From contig OX439049.1 of NCBI GenBank assembly GCA_949317995.1, positions 9,773,395 through 9,837,394 of the forward strand: 64,000 nucleotides of DNA, written 5' to 3'. Origin of the DNA: Acholoe squamosa. Taxonomy: Eukaryota > Annelida > Polychaeta > Phyllodocida > Polynoidae. Below the pieces are notes generated by a model. It was given only the letters and a program-made list of their open reading frames with translations. It was not told where the DNA came from and made no database searches. Numbering within the stretch: the first letter of the stretch is position 1; every line of letters begins with the position of its first letter. Below, one piece after another: positions 38,501-50,500 of the stretch. The position numbers and the translations under genes are program-made.

Positions 38501-41500
38501 AATGTTCACAGAGAACAACCTTCCATAGTTATCTCTCTATCTATTACAGTAAAATGGCATGCCCTGCACAAAAGCTGAGTAATTCCAGTACGTCAATATC
38601 TAAATGTATCAAGTTCTGCTCTATTTCAGTTGCATCTTGGTTCATCTCACCGGTCCTCTCTGGCATCGTGTCAGTTCTTCTGTTTTTGTTCTGTAGAAGA
38701 TTTATTCTTAGTAAGGTATGTTCATCAACAGTTTGTTGTACATATGCAGAAGCATGTAATTATTTCATTTTTGTTTAATACAGACTACTGTATTCGAATG
38801 TGTAAGCGCTTGGGTTTAAAAAAGTGCCGGTCGCAGGGTTTTAAGCTCTAAAAAAAAAAAGGAATTTTTAAACTAAAGTCACTTTAAAGTTCAATTACTC
38901 TATTATGGCCACTGACACTAATTCCAATTTCAACAAAGATTCTTTTTTGTCCAAATTCTAAGATCACCATAGGTAATAACATTTGGGTTTCCTTATCAAT
39001 TCACAGAGAGATCCTCTAGAACCAGGGCTGCTGTTCCTGCCTATGTTTTACTCTGTCACTGTAGCAGCTAACTTATTCTCCATATTCTACGATGGACCTG
39101 ACTGTAAGTATAGGGAGAGTAAGTCACGTCACGTGCGGGTGCCGTGCGGGCAGATTCTGTGCTCAGCATATTATCGCCCGCAGGCTTGAAGGATAGGGGA
39201 ATATTTTAAGCTTAGCATAACTTTTTTAAGAATGAGAGTTGAGCCTTAAAATTTTATATATGGTGGGCCTCCAGGTCAATTCAAATATTGGTCATTTTAG
39301 TTCCAAATCAGAATTTTTTTTACGACATAGTTTATCGCGAGACTTAGGCTCCCTATGACCTGTTCAGCCTTGTACTTTGTCCCTGAGCTCCACTACCGTA
39401 ACACATGCATATACGTCACAGGAAACATTCCAAATCTTTTGTTCTATTTTATTTTTTATATTACGCATCAGTTTTTCATGATTATTGCAGTAATTGCATG
39501 TCAATATCATGCCATTGATGCACCTGTGTTGCCTAGAATAATGCATTTTGGTTTGTCATCTGTGATACATAAGCCGGTGTTTCACAGGTGGAGACCTGGC
39601 TTTGAATAACATTCTCCTTGATTAAGTGCTATCCAGTAATGTAGGCCCAAATCAATCATTTTGGTCTTTTTGGTCTGTTGTTTTTTTAGAGTCAGTGTAC
39701 TAATGTAAACATAAATCTACATTTCAGGAGGGCATTTCTCAATTGTGTTATTAAGCATTGTTAAGAAATGCCCTGCTGTAGTTCCATACCGTGTTTGGTC
39801 AGTGTTTGCGTTTAAGAAGGGATTTCTATAATATTGTAGGGGCCGGCATCGTTGTATATATACTAGTGCGGATCATCCGAGAGATGTGCTCGTGTGTTGC
39901 TTGTTCCTTCTATGCCAAACTAGGTGTCGTTTGCAATACCCGTTTGGAACAAAAGGGGGCAGCACCACGCCTCACATCCAGCTCCTACTAAGGAGCCAGA
40001 TGATCGGCAGAAGGGGACTGGACCTCGTCCAATCCACACACATTACTAGACCTTCTCAGGAGAACAATAAAGGCCATCTGAGCAGATGGAATGTTAAGGG
40101 CTTTGCCCAACCAGAACCTCTCGTGTTGTGTGTTGCTTATAACTAAGCGAGCCTAAGAGCCACCCAAATCGATACACCGAACGAACCGTTACAATATTAT
40201 ACAATATTCCCATGTACTATTCCAGTGTTAGGGATAAAAATGACCTCTCTGAGGGTTTATCTATAATAATAGAGAATATTCCCTTGCACTATTTCAGTGT
40301 TAGGCTTCAAGAAGATTCCTCTGTGGGGTTGCTTCATCCTCAGTTTTGGAGCAGGAGCCATCCTAGCCATAGTGATACGGTTTGTTTTGGTTCCATGGCA
40401 ACGTAAATCTATAAAAGGTAAGTGGGGCCAACAACAGGTGTTCATTTTCAAACAATAGGGGGGATGATAGAAGTCCTTCTGACCCCCCCTCCCCCCCCCC
40501 CCCCGCGGAGGGACCAAGAATTTGTCTGTGCCCCCTTATATTCTTTTGTGTCGAGAAGATTACTCTTTTTCTGCCCCCTGGAACCACCCACCACCACCCA
40601 CACACCCACCGAAGCCACCAACCCCCTCCCCCATTGTTAATATAAATTTTGTTATGCTGGGGATTTATCAAGATTGAAACAATCAATCTGTCTTCAATGT
40701 CCTATCTCGTAAAGAAGCTGATCAGCCGATCAAAGAAAGATTTGATCCACACTTTCTATTCAAATACCAAATTATAAGGTACACCTCCCTATTATCTCTC
40801 TAACTTACACTCTATGTTCCACTTTAATATTTGAGCACCATCATTACCTTTTACAGCTCACATGGCTTCAATGGCAGAAGAGCGTGAACTGGAAAAGCTA
40901 AGATCCAAGGAAGCCCAACTACAAATCATCAATGGTACAATTACAATGGAAGATGATACGACAACAAAACGTAAAGACGCATTAACACTGATGAAACCTG
41001 TGGTTTCTATGATCCCCGATAGGCCTGTGGAGAATGGAGTTACTACCAATGCTGCTTATATACAGAGTCAGCCAGAGGTGCAGACCGTCAGTGTTAGACA
41101 AAGGACCACCTCAATGACTTCTGTAGGATCACAAGCTTCAAGGGTACCTTTAGTGATATTGTACTTTTTATGTTGGTAAACTGTGGTCAAAACAATAATG
41201 TCGTAAATCCTCGCGTAAAGGACGCCCCTCATATATATATAAAGTACGCACCCTGAGTTAGGCTAAATACTATAGGACACACCTAGGGCCAAAATTTTGA
41301 TAATTTTTTAGCGCCTCCCATGCCGCGTAGCGGCGGTACCGTGAAGCGGTACAGGAGTGCGCTATGATGATTGCATTTGCCCCATGTGATGAGGTCTCAC
41401 AATACAAAATTACTGAATAGAGAAATTGATAATTGTGAAATCTTCTTTATGTCTGCTTTTATGAGACATGTCATCAAACACTGATATACCAACATTAACG

Positions 41501-44500
41501 GCGGGAGGCTTTTTTTACGCGGTCACAACCGCATTTCTTGTAGTTTCTACAGTGTAAAATCCTTGCCTTTACGCAAGCTGAGTTGGGATGAACAGTATGC
41601 AGGTGATGTAGCTTTATGTTGTGGTAGGAACGTAGTTTACTATAGATTAGTACTAGAATGCCATTCCCAAGGTGGGCGTGGAGAAACACCTATCTATTCT
41701 CCACTGTCGCCCATTCTCCACGCCCTGGAAAAAAACACACATTAATAAAAGTGAGTTTTTGTCATATTATCAATGTAAAACCATGAAATAAATACAGAGT
41801 TCAACTCAGATGTATCATTCCAGGCCTCATCTCCTCATGCATGGATGTCAGGCTGCCTCATGAGACACAGCCTGACATCCACGCATGAAGAAACTCCCTG
41901 AAATGACAAATCATCATTAAACTCTGTCTATTTGGTATAAGTGAGGGTTTACGGTAGGCCTACTGTTTAATCACTGCTCCTGCTCTTGAAGGCAAGTCTT
42001 CGAGAAGCTGCCCGGTCATCGATCACCGACCGTCCCGAGACGGCTAAACTCTTCTCTTACCTCCAAGTTCTTACTGCTGTGTTTGGGTCCTTTGCGCATG
42101 GAGGAAATGACGTCAGGTGAGAATGATGATGTTTAACCGCTGATGCAGGAGTGCATCATGCCCATTGATCGTCATGATGCACCGATGATGAGTCTGCATG
42201 ATGGTTCAATGAAATGCTGGCAAGCAGTCTCGCCAGCGCTTCATTGGTGTACCATGACGACCAATGGGCATGATGCATTGATTCAGTTTGAATAAAAGGA
42301 GAGGAAAACTTATTACCAGGGCATTTCAAGAGACCATAATCTTTTGCTTCCCGTCCCAGTTGTTAAAAGTAACCACTCCCTAATAACAACCTTTCCTTAT
42401 TTCCACACAGTAATGCCATAGGACCAGTTATAGGCATCTACCTGGTATGGCAAACAGGGGAAGTAGCAAATTCAGCTCAGACTCCCATCTGGATCCTTCT
42501 CCTGGGCGGAGTTGGCATCTCGGTCGGACTCTGGGTCTGGGGTCGAAGAGTCATTGAAACTATGGGGGAGGATCTCACAAAAGTTACCCCATCAAGGTAA
42601 GGAGACCAGGATGTTTTTTTCTTAAGCCTTTAATGATGGTATTTCTTAACCAGGAGTGCATCATGCCTATCGGTCAGCATGATGCGCCAGTGAAATGCTG
42701 GCGAGACTGGTGAGACCTCGAGAGCCTGTTAGTATTTTTATAGGTTGTAAAACAATCTGGAACTGCTAGGCTCTACTCTCAGAGTCTGGCTATGCTTAAA
42801 TCTCTTTCATGATTTGCAGACAATGGAGGGGCCCTTGATGGGGGGTCCCCATGTCCCATGTCGATTTTAAGAAATTGCCATGTCTCCATGTCGATTTTAA
42901 AGAAAGGTTCATGTCACCATGTCGATTTTAAAGAAAGGTTCATGTCACCATGTCGATTTTAAAGAAAGGTTCATGTCACCATGTCGATTTTAAAGAAAGG
43001 TTCATGTCCCATGTCACTAAGCCAAAAAAGGCCCATGTTGCCATGTCGATTTAAGGGGTCTAGAGCAAATCCAGCAAACTATCAAAACTATTGATTCTTT
43101 GCAGTTTGAAGTGAAATGTATCTGCTTGTTAAGCCATAGGTTTCGAAGTATGGGTACATTTAAAGATATCACTTATACATGTTTCCAAGATCACTGCCCA
43201 TACGATCGAATAACATACACAGAGAACGTAGGGTCTTCAAAGTGAATAGCATGAAATAGCCAAGGCAAAACCTGCCAGATGTAATGTGTCAGACCTAGTG
43301 TAGGGGCCGGCATCATTGTATATATATTAGTGCCGTTCATCCGAGAGACGTGTTCGTGTGGTGCTTGTTCCTTCTATGCTAGCTAGGTGTCGCTTTGCGA
43401 TACCTCGTTGGTACAAGAGGGGGCAGCACCATGCCTCGCGTCCAGCTCCTACTAAGGAGCCGGACGAGCGGCAGAAGGGGACTGGACATGGTCCAGTCCA
43501 GACGCTAATACTTTGTCATCAGAGAGATTGAATAAAGTCCTACCCGAGAGGTAGGGGTTTCTGGGGCTTTGCCCAACCCGAACTACTCGTGTTGTGTTGG
43601 TACATCTAGTGGTAAGCGAGCCAAAGAGCCACCCAACATATAAGTCAATACGAACCATTACACTGGTGCCGTGACCAGTCGGTTCGGGGGTGGTGCGCGG
43701 CCACATTGGCCGAAAGCCTCGGGAAACCCGAAGCGGATCCCCCCAGCCCTGGGCTAGAGGGATTCGAAGAGGATGATTACACATCCCAGCATCTGTTGTT
43801 AGACTGGAAACCCGGTCAACAACAAATGTTTAACCAGGAGGGTGTACGAAATATTTTTTCTACACCCGACCTTAGGGACAATGCCACCAGAGATGGCATC
43901 GTAAAATTGTATCCGGCTACACCCCAGACAGGAGTACCGGATACCGGATTGTTCAGGGGAGTGTTAAGACCCCCAACTTTAGACTTGAGCGATTGGTCCC
44001 AAGTTATAACTAGTAGACGCCAGCTAGGTCCTATGGTACCAACAGGCTCGGCTAGCGGCTTGGGTACACCAATTGCACAAAGCCCTATGCAGCGTACTGC
44101 AACCCCCCAGGGCTCAGCACCCGGTGGTGGAACCGAAGTAGCCCCACTAATGACATCGTCGGATCATGACAGCGACGATGGTAAAACCAAAAGGGACGCA
44201 ATAGTCCCAGACGCGAAATCAAGAGATAAGCCTAGTGGTATCGGACCGAAAAGCTCGGAAAGGCATCACCTAGGCCGATCTTTAGACGAAGGCTTGTCTG
44301 ACTCCATGTTTTACCCTGGAGGCAATCGCAAGTCTATCTACGGACGTCGGATGGGTCCCGGGTATAAAAATACTCAGGCCTATTTGAAAGCCAAGGAACA
44401 GGTAGAGTTACAGGCAAAGAGGCAACATGAACAATTCATGTTAGCCCAATCCAAAATAGAGGAGGAAGCTAAGTCCCGGATCGGAAAATTACGATCCGTG

Positions 44501-47500
44501 GAGCAGGAGGCGATTCTAAAAGAATCCGACCTCAAATATCGTCTATCCTCCGTATCCCATCGGTTGGAGCGGAAGGAAAGAGACGCACAGGAAAAAGAAA
44601 AGAGGCTGGCTGAGTTGGAAATCGAGGAAGCCAATAAACTTAGAGCAATCGACAAGGCTAGAGCCGAGGAGGTTGCTAAGGCTCGGGATGTAAATAAATT
44701 ACAAACTGAGTTGCACGCAATGGAGGAGAAGCTTAAGAAACTTCAACTCCGGAAAGCTGAGACAGAAGCCAAGATGGTCTCGGAACAAGCCGAGATTAGG
44801 AAGGAGACTACTGAATATAACAGGTCTCAGAAAGAGAAGGGTGAAAAGTACCGCCTACTTAAGGATACTTTTAAGCGAGAGGCAATGATCGCCCAAGAAG
44901 AAAGAAACCGAGCTGTGACTGAAAATGAAAAGATTCGATCCGAAATCTTGGCAGAAAACGCACAGCTTAGGGAGGAACAGCGAAACCTGACTACAGACGT
45001 AGCTACCCTCACAATAAATAAGTCCACTATGGAGAGTTATTTACAGGAGCAAGAGGAAACACATGCCCCTCCGGCGAGTAGGGTGATAAACCCGAACTCG
45101 ACGTTCGTGAAACAGGGCGACCCGGTCTCCTGTTCTACACCGAAGAATCCGCAGTATAATCCTTTTGTAAATGATAATGCTTCGCGGAACGTAGATCAAG
45201 GGGGTGTTTACATCAGAACCCAGGATAAGCATGGCCGAACTAGTAGAGTCCGGATAAGTGAGGTGCCCATAGTCCACAACCTGGACCCGGACTATACCCC
45301 TAGAGAGGCTTCCGACAGTAGTGCGGAGACCAGTGGGTTCCACATTCATGTGGATCCTAGTAACGACCCGGGGCTGGGTGCTGGTAATGACAACACCCAA
45401 CCGAATCCATCAAACGATGGCGGCCAGTCAACGGGAAACCAGCAATCCGATGGCGGGTACCAAGGCGCGCAAGGGGGGGGCGCTGCTTCGGGTGCCACAA
45501 GCCATAGTGGTACCTCGGGTACCGGCCCCAACCAAGGTAGTGCGAGTTATACGAACCACGGTGGTACACAGTGGACGTATACTCAACCTCCACCACCGCC
45601 TCCACCTGGCAATTCTAGCTTCGGTGGTATAGGGGGCAATCGGACCTTGAATGAAACCAAGGCGATTGAATGGAGCAAACAGCAATGCACTAGATTGATG
45701 TATGCTCCCAATTCTGCCCGAAGGGTAGCCGTTATTCCTAAAGAATATGACGGTACTCGACCATGGAAAGAGTGGTTTGAAGATTTCATCGATGTGATGA
45801 ACTGTAATGGATGGACCCCATACGAGGCCAAGCCACATCTGGTGAGATGTCTGAAAGGCGGGCCGGGTCGCATGGCTGTAGAGCAATGGCGAACCTGGTA
45901 CGGCCTCGTTGGGAGTTTTGAGCAGTTAGTAGAAACTGCTAGTGGACTGTTATGTAATATGGTCAAGGAAGACCCGATGGTCCGTTTTAAGAAACGCACA
46001 CAGAAGCCGAATGAAGCTTTCAGAGCATACGGTATGGAACTCCATGCCCTGCTAAGTAAGGCCAGACCCGGTACTGAAAACCAGGACTGGTATATGGACG
46101 ATTTGATCACTCAATTCGTCAAGGGTCTAAGAGACCGAGATGAACAAATAGCAGCGAGGGACGCCTGGAAGGAGGGCATAACACTACACGGCATTTTTAA
46201 TGGTATAGATATGGCCGTGAAGAAGCGAGCTATGTTAGCTGGGGACATACCTAATGCCAGCGGCTTGGTACCCCTAGCATCGGTGACCCAGCAGTCGGAG
46301 GTCAATACTCCATCAGACGACTTCGAATTGATTGATATCGAACAGGAAGACGGCACCTTCTGTTCGATGCAATTAAGGAAGAATACTTCAGGTAGGAAGT
46401 ATATTCCCAGGAAATCTTTCAATAAACAAAGGGACTCTAGACCTCCATCCGAGGTCAAGAGTGACCCGAAGGCTGTCGATAAGGCGGTCAAGTCCATTGT
46501 AAGCACTGACAAAGTGAAGATTCAGTCCCCGGACATGACCAAACTTCTGGAAGACATGTGTAAGAAAATTACAGATGCCATCCAAGCCAATCGGCAAAGA
46601 CCCCGGGTGGATCGCCGAACGGTTAAGTGTTTCAGGTGCCAGCGCATGGGACACTACTCATCTGAATGTACCGCTACTAAGCCGGTAATGGCTGCCTTCT
46701 ATGAAGCCGAAGACGACGGCGTAGAAAGGGAGAATGCTAGGGATTCCACAGATGTGGAAAACTAGTGGGGGTTGTGTCAACGGCATCTGACATGGCCCCG
46801 AGTGGGAACGAATGCCAAAATGCTACCGGGGGTATCCCGGTGGAAGATTTCGAGTCAATTACACCTGGAGGCCGGGTGGCTGAGGGTGCGCACCCCTGCA
46901 CCTCGGCCGGGGCCAGGGACCCTAGTGTTGATATGTGCAGGAGTGATCATATGGAGGCGAGTGGCCGCACTAGGGGAGAGGAAGGATGGATCAAAGAGTT
47001 GATTCGAGTGTGTGGGACACACCTTCCCCCAAGTCATCCGTGTCTGGAATTCCTGAGAGGACTCGGATTGAATCTTGGTGATTCGGGAGACTTTCACCAG
47101 TTTACCAGTAACCCCTCGCCTTTAGGGGGGAGACGGTGGTATGTACCCATATCTGTGGAAGGCCGGGTAGGGGAATTCTTGGTGGATACTGGAGCTAGTC
47201 ATTCATGTGTGTCCAAAAGATTCTTCGATTCGGTGGCCGGCAGCCATGAGAACCTCAAAACGGGGGTAAATGCTTGCACGGCCGACGGAAGCAGTATGCG
47301 TACGTTTGGTAGGACGTTTATGCCTATCCATATAGGAGGCAAAGAGTTTGTTCTTTCGCCAACTATAGCAGAGGTTAGTGATGACGGAATCCTCGGATTG
47401 GATTTTGCAAGCTTATACGGGGCCGTCTTGGACCCGAGGGACGGTATGATGAGTATACGGAACCCGTATGGCTTGCATGTCCAATGCGTATTGAGACAGG

Positions 47501-50500
47501 TGTCTTCGGTCGCAGCAGTGGTACATACGGTGAAGATCCCACCGGGTACCACTTGCGATGTCCTTTGTGGCGGATCCATGGCTCAGAGGAATGAAGCTGG
47601 AGTCTACGAACCCGACACGGTGTATTTGTCAAGCATCGGGTTAGACTCAGTGGATACATTAGTGGCTAATGCAGCTTGGTCCGTATTACCCATAACTAAC
47701 CGAAGTGGTTCAGTGGTTTATTTGAGGCGAGGCGACAGTGTTGGAAGGATGAGTTCGGTAGAACATGTCGCCGAGGCTAAATTTAACAAACCACTAAACC
47801 CAGTTAGTCAGCATCCTATGGATGAAGAATTCCAAAAGCTGATTGATCAGTCAGATTTAAAGAATACGGACGATAAGGATTGCCTAGCGAGACTTCTACA
47901 AAAGTACGAAGGTGCTTTTGGTAGGGAAGGAGGCCCGGTGGGTAGATCCGATAAGGTGTTGCACACCATAGATGTGGGCAGCGAGAAACCTTTTAAAATC
48001 CCGTATCGTAGACTTCCCCTTAAAAAGAAGTTAATCTGTGAAGAGCAAATACAGAAACAGTTGGACCTAGGGGTAATCGTGCCTAGCTCGAGTCCCTGGT
48101 CCAGCCCTGTTTGTATGACTACTAAGAAAGACGGTACAATCCGCTTTTGTGTCGACTACCGGAAATTGAACGGTATAACAAAGAAGAACTCGTATCCTTT
48201 ACCAAGGATAGACGAGACTTTAGATAGCTTGGGCGGAAACCAATGGTTCTGTACCTTGGATTTACAGTCCGGATATTGGCAAATACCAATGCACCCCAAA
48301 GACAAGGAGAAGACAGCATTCTCCAGTCATATGGGGCTGTTTGAGTATAATGTCCTACCCTTCGGATTGTGTAACGCCCCCGCTACATTCGAGGCCATGA
48401 TGGAATCCTTACTGAGTGACCTTTTGTGGAAGAAATGCCTGGTTTACTTGGATGATGTGGTCGTGTTCGGCAAGTCATTCAAAGAATGCCTGGCAAATCT
48501 GCAACTAGTCCTCGACCGGATACTATCAAACGGTCTTAAACTTAAACCCAAGAAATGTAATTTGTTTAAGAAAACCATTACATACTTGGGAAGGATCATT
48601 ACTCCTAACGGGGTAAGAGCGGATCCGGAAAAATTAGAAGCTGTAGAAAATTGGGAAAGACCCACGAGTGCTAAGGAGGTGAGATCATTTTTAGGATTTT
48701 GTTCCTATTATCGTGATTTCATACCGAATTACTCTCGTGTCAGCTTCCCCATGCAGTGCTTAGCTCACTGGACCCCGGGTAGGGCACGGGACCCATTCCC
48801 ATGGACCAGCGAGCAAGAAGAGTCTTTTAATAAAATAAAAGATTTATTTAGGAATACACCCGTGTTGAAATATCCCACTCCCGAGGGACATTTCATCTTA
48901 GACACCGATGCGAGCAATGATGCGATTGGGGCAGCTCTCTCTCAGGTCCAAGAGGGAGTCGAAGTGCCAATAGCATTTGCTAGCAACACGTTAAGCAAGA
49001 CACAGCGAAATTATTGTACCACCAAGCGAGAACTCCTCGCTGTGGTGGTGTATACGAAGAAGTTTAAGCATTTCCTTTGGGGAAGTGACTTTACTTTAAG
49101 AACGGACCATTCGTCTCTTAGGTGGCTCCTTAACTTCAAGGACGCCGAGGGGATGATTGGACGTTGGTTAGCTCACCTATCCGAATTCGGATTAGAGCAT
49201 AAACAAATAGAGCACCGACCCGGTGCTAAACACATCAATGCGGATGCCTTGTCAAGACGGCCTATCCGAAGGTGCCAAAATGCCACATGTGAAGACTGCG
49301 GGGCCCACAATGCTGTGGTAGCCGGGTTGGTATTTAATTATACCACCCCCCGTATCCCCTGGGAGGAGGCTGTATGCAGCTATCTCGATTGGTCCCCGGA
49401 GACCATCAAGAAGTTTCAACAGTCAGACCCCACCACTGCGCGCATAATGGAATACCTACGGTCAGGCATTAAACCGGCAAGGCCTCTAGTTTCCCTGGAG
49501 GATAGGGAAGCGAGGCGGTTGCTGGCTCAATGGGCCGAGCTAGAGATCCGAGACGGCATACTATGTAGGTGGAAGACAACTCCCACCAACGGTAGGCTGT
49601 TGCAAATAGTGATACCCGCCCCGATGAGGAGGGATATCATGTATTATTGCCATGGCCACCAAACGAGTGGCCATTTCGGTAAGAGAAGGTCGATAGAGCG
49701 TCTACAAAGGCGTTACTACTGGCCCGGTATGAGAGGCGACCTGCTCCGGTGGATCGCCACTTGCCCGGATTGTTGTAAAAACAAACCGGGACCCGGCCTG
49801 GGTAAGCAACCCTTATCACAGGAATTGTTTGGTGTCAGATTTGCTCGAATAGCGATAGACATCATCAGTGGGATTAAGACGACGCCGCGAGACAATACTT
49901 GTATGATGGTCGTAACTGACTATTATACTAAGTACACTCGGGTGTTCCCCCTTCCCAACCACAAAGCCGCCACATGCGCGGAGGCATTTGTGAAAGGCTG
50001 GGTGCTGCATTTGGGTGTTCCCCTTATGATGCACAGTGACCAGGGAAGGGAGTTCGAGTCAGAACTTTGGCAGGAAATGTGCCATTACCTAGCCATTTGT
50101 AAGACCCGAACAAACCCGTACCGACCACAGTCGGATGGGCAGGTAGAACGCTTCAATAGAACCCTCATACAAGTACTAAAGCCCCTGGTTAATACCCACC
50201 AGGATGACTGGGATGAACAGTGCGAGTTTGTAGTACATGCCTACAACAACACTGTCCATTCATCAACTAACTGCACCCCAAACATGCTAGTGTTCGGCGA
50301 GGACATCATAATGCCCGCCGACTTAGTGTATGGAGTGGTTGGAATAGACCCGGAGGCGCCCTGCACGGTGCTGTTTGTAGAGTCATTAAGGGACCGGTTC
50401 AAACAGGCATACGAGGCCGTTCGGAAAGAACTGCTGAAGAGTGCGAAGTGGCAGAAGGTGGGCTATGACACCAATGCTAAACGAATTCGTTTTAATGTTG

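Noticed and set aside
40257-40686. Glycine- and tryptophan-rich - strand frames
   Set aside because: Products of the poly-C/CCACCC tract in intron 6.
43706-43826. TTG at 43706 as the gag start, GTG at 46765 for pol, TTG at 51500 for ORF3
   Set aside because: These are bacterial-style start codons. In an animal element AUG (43826, 46792, 51521) or frameshift fusion is more plausible.
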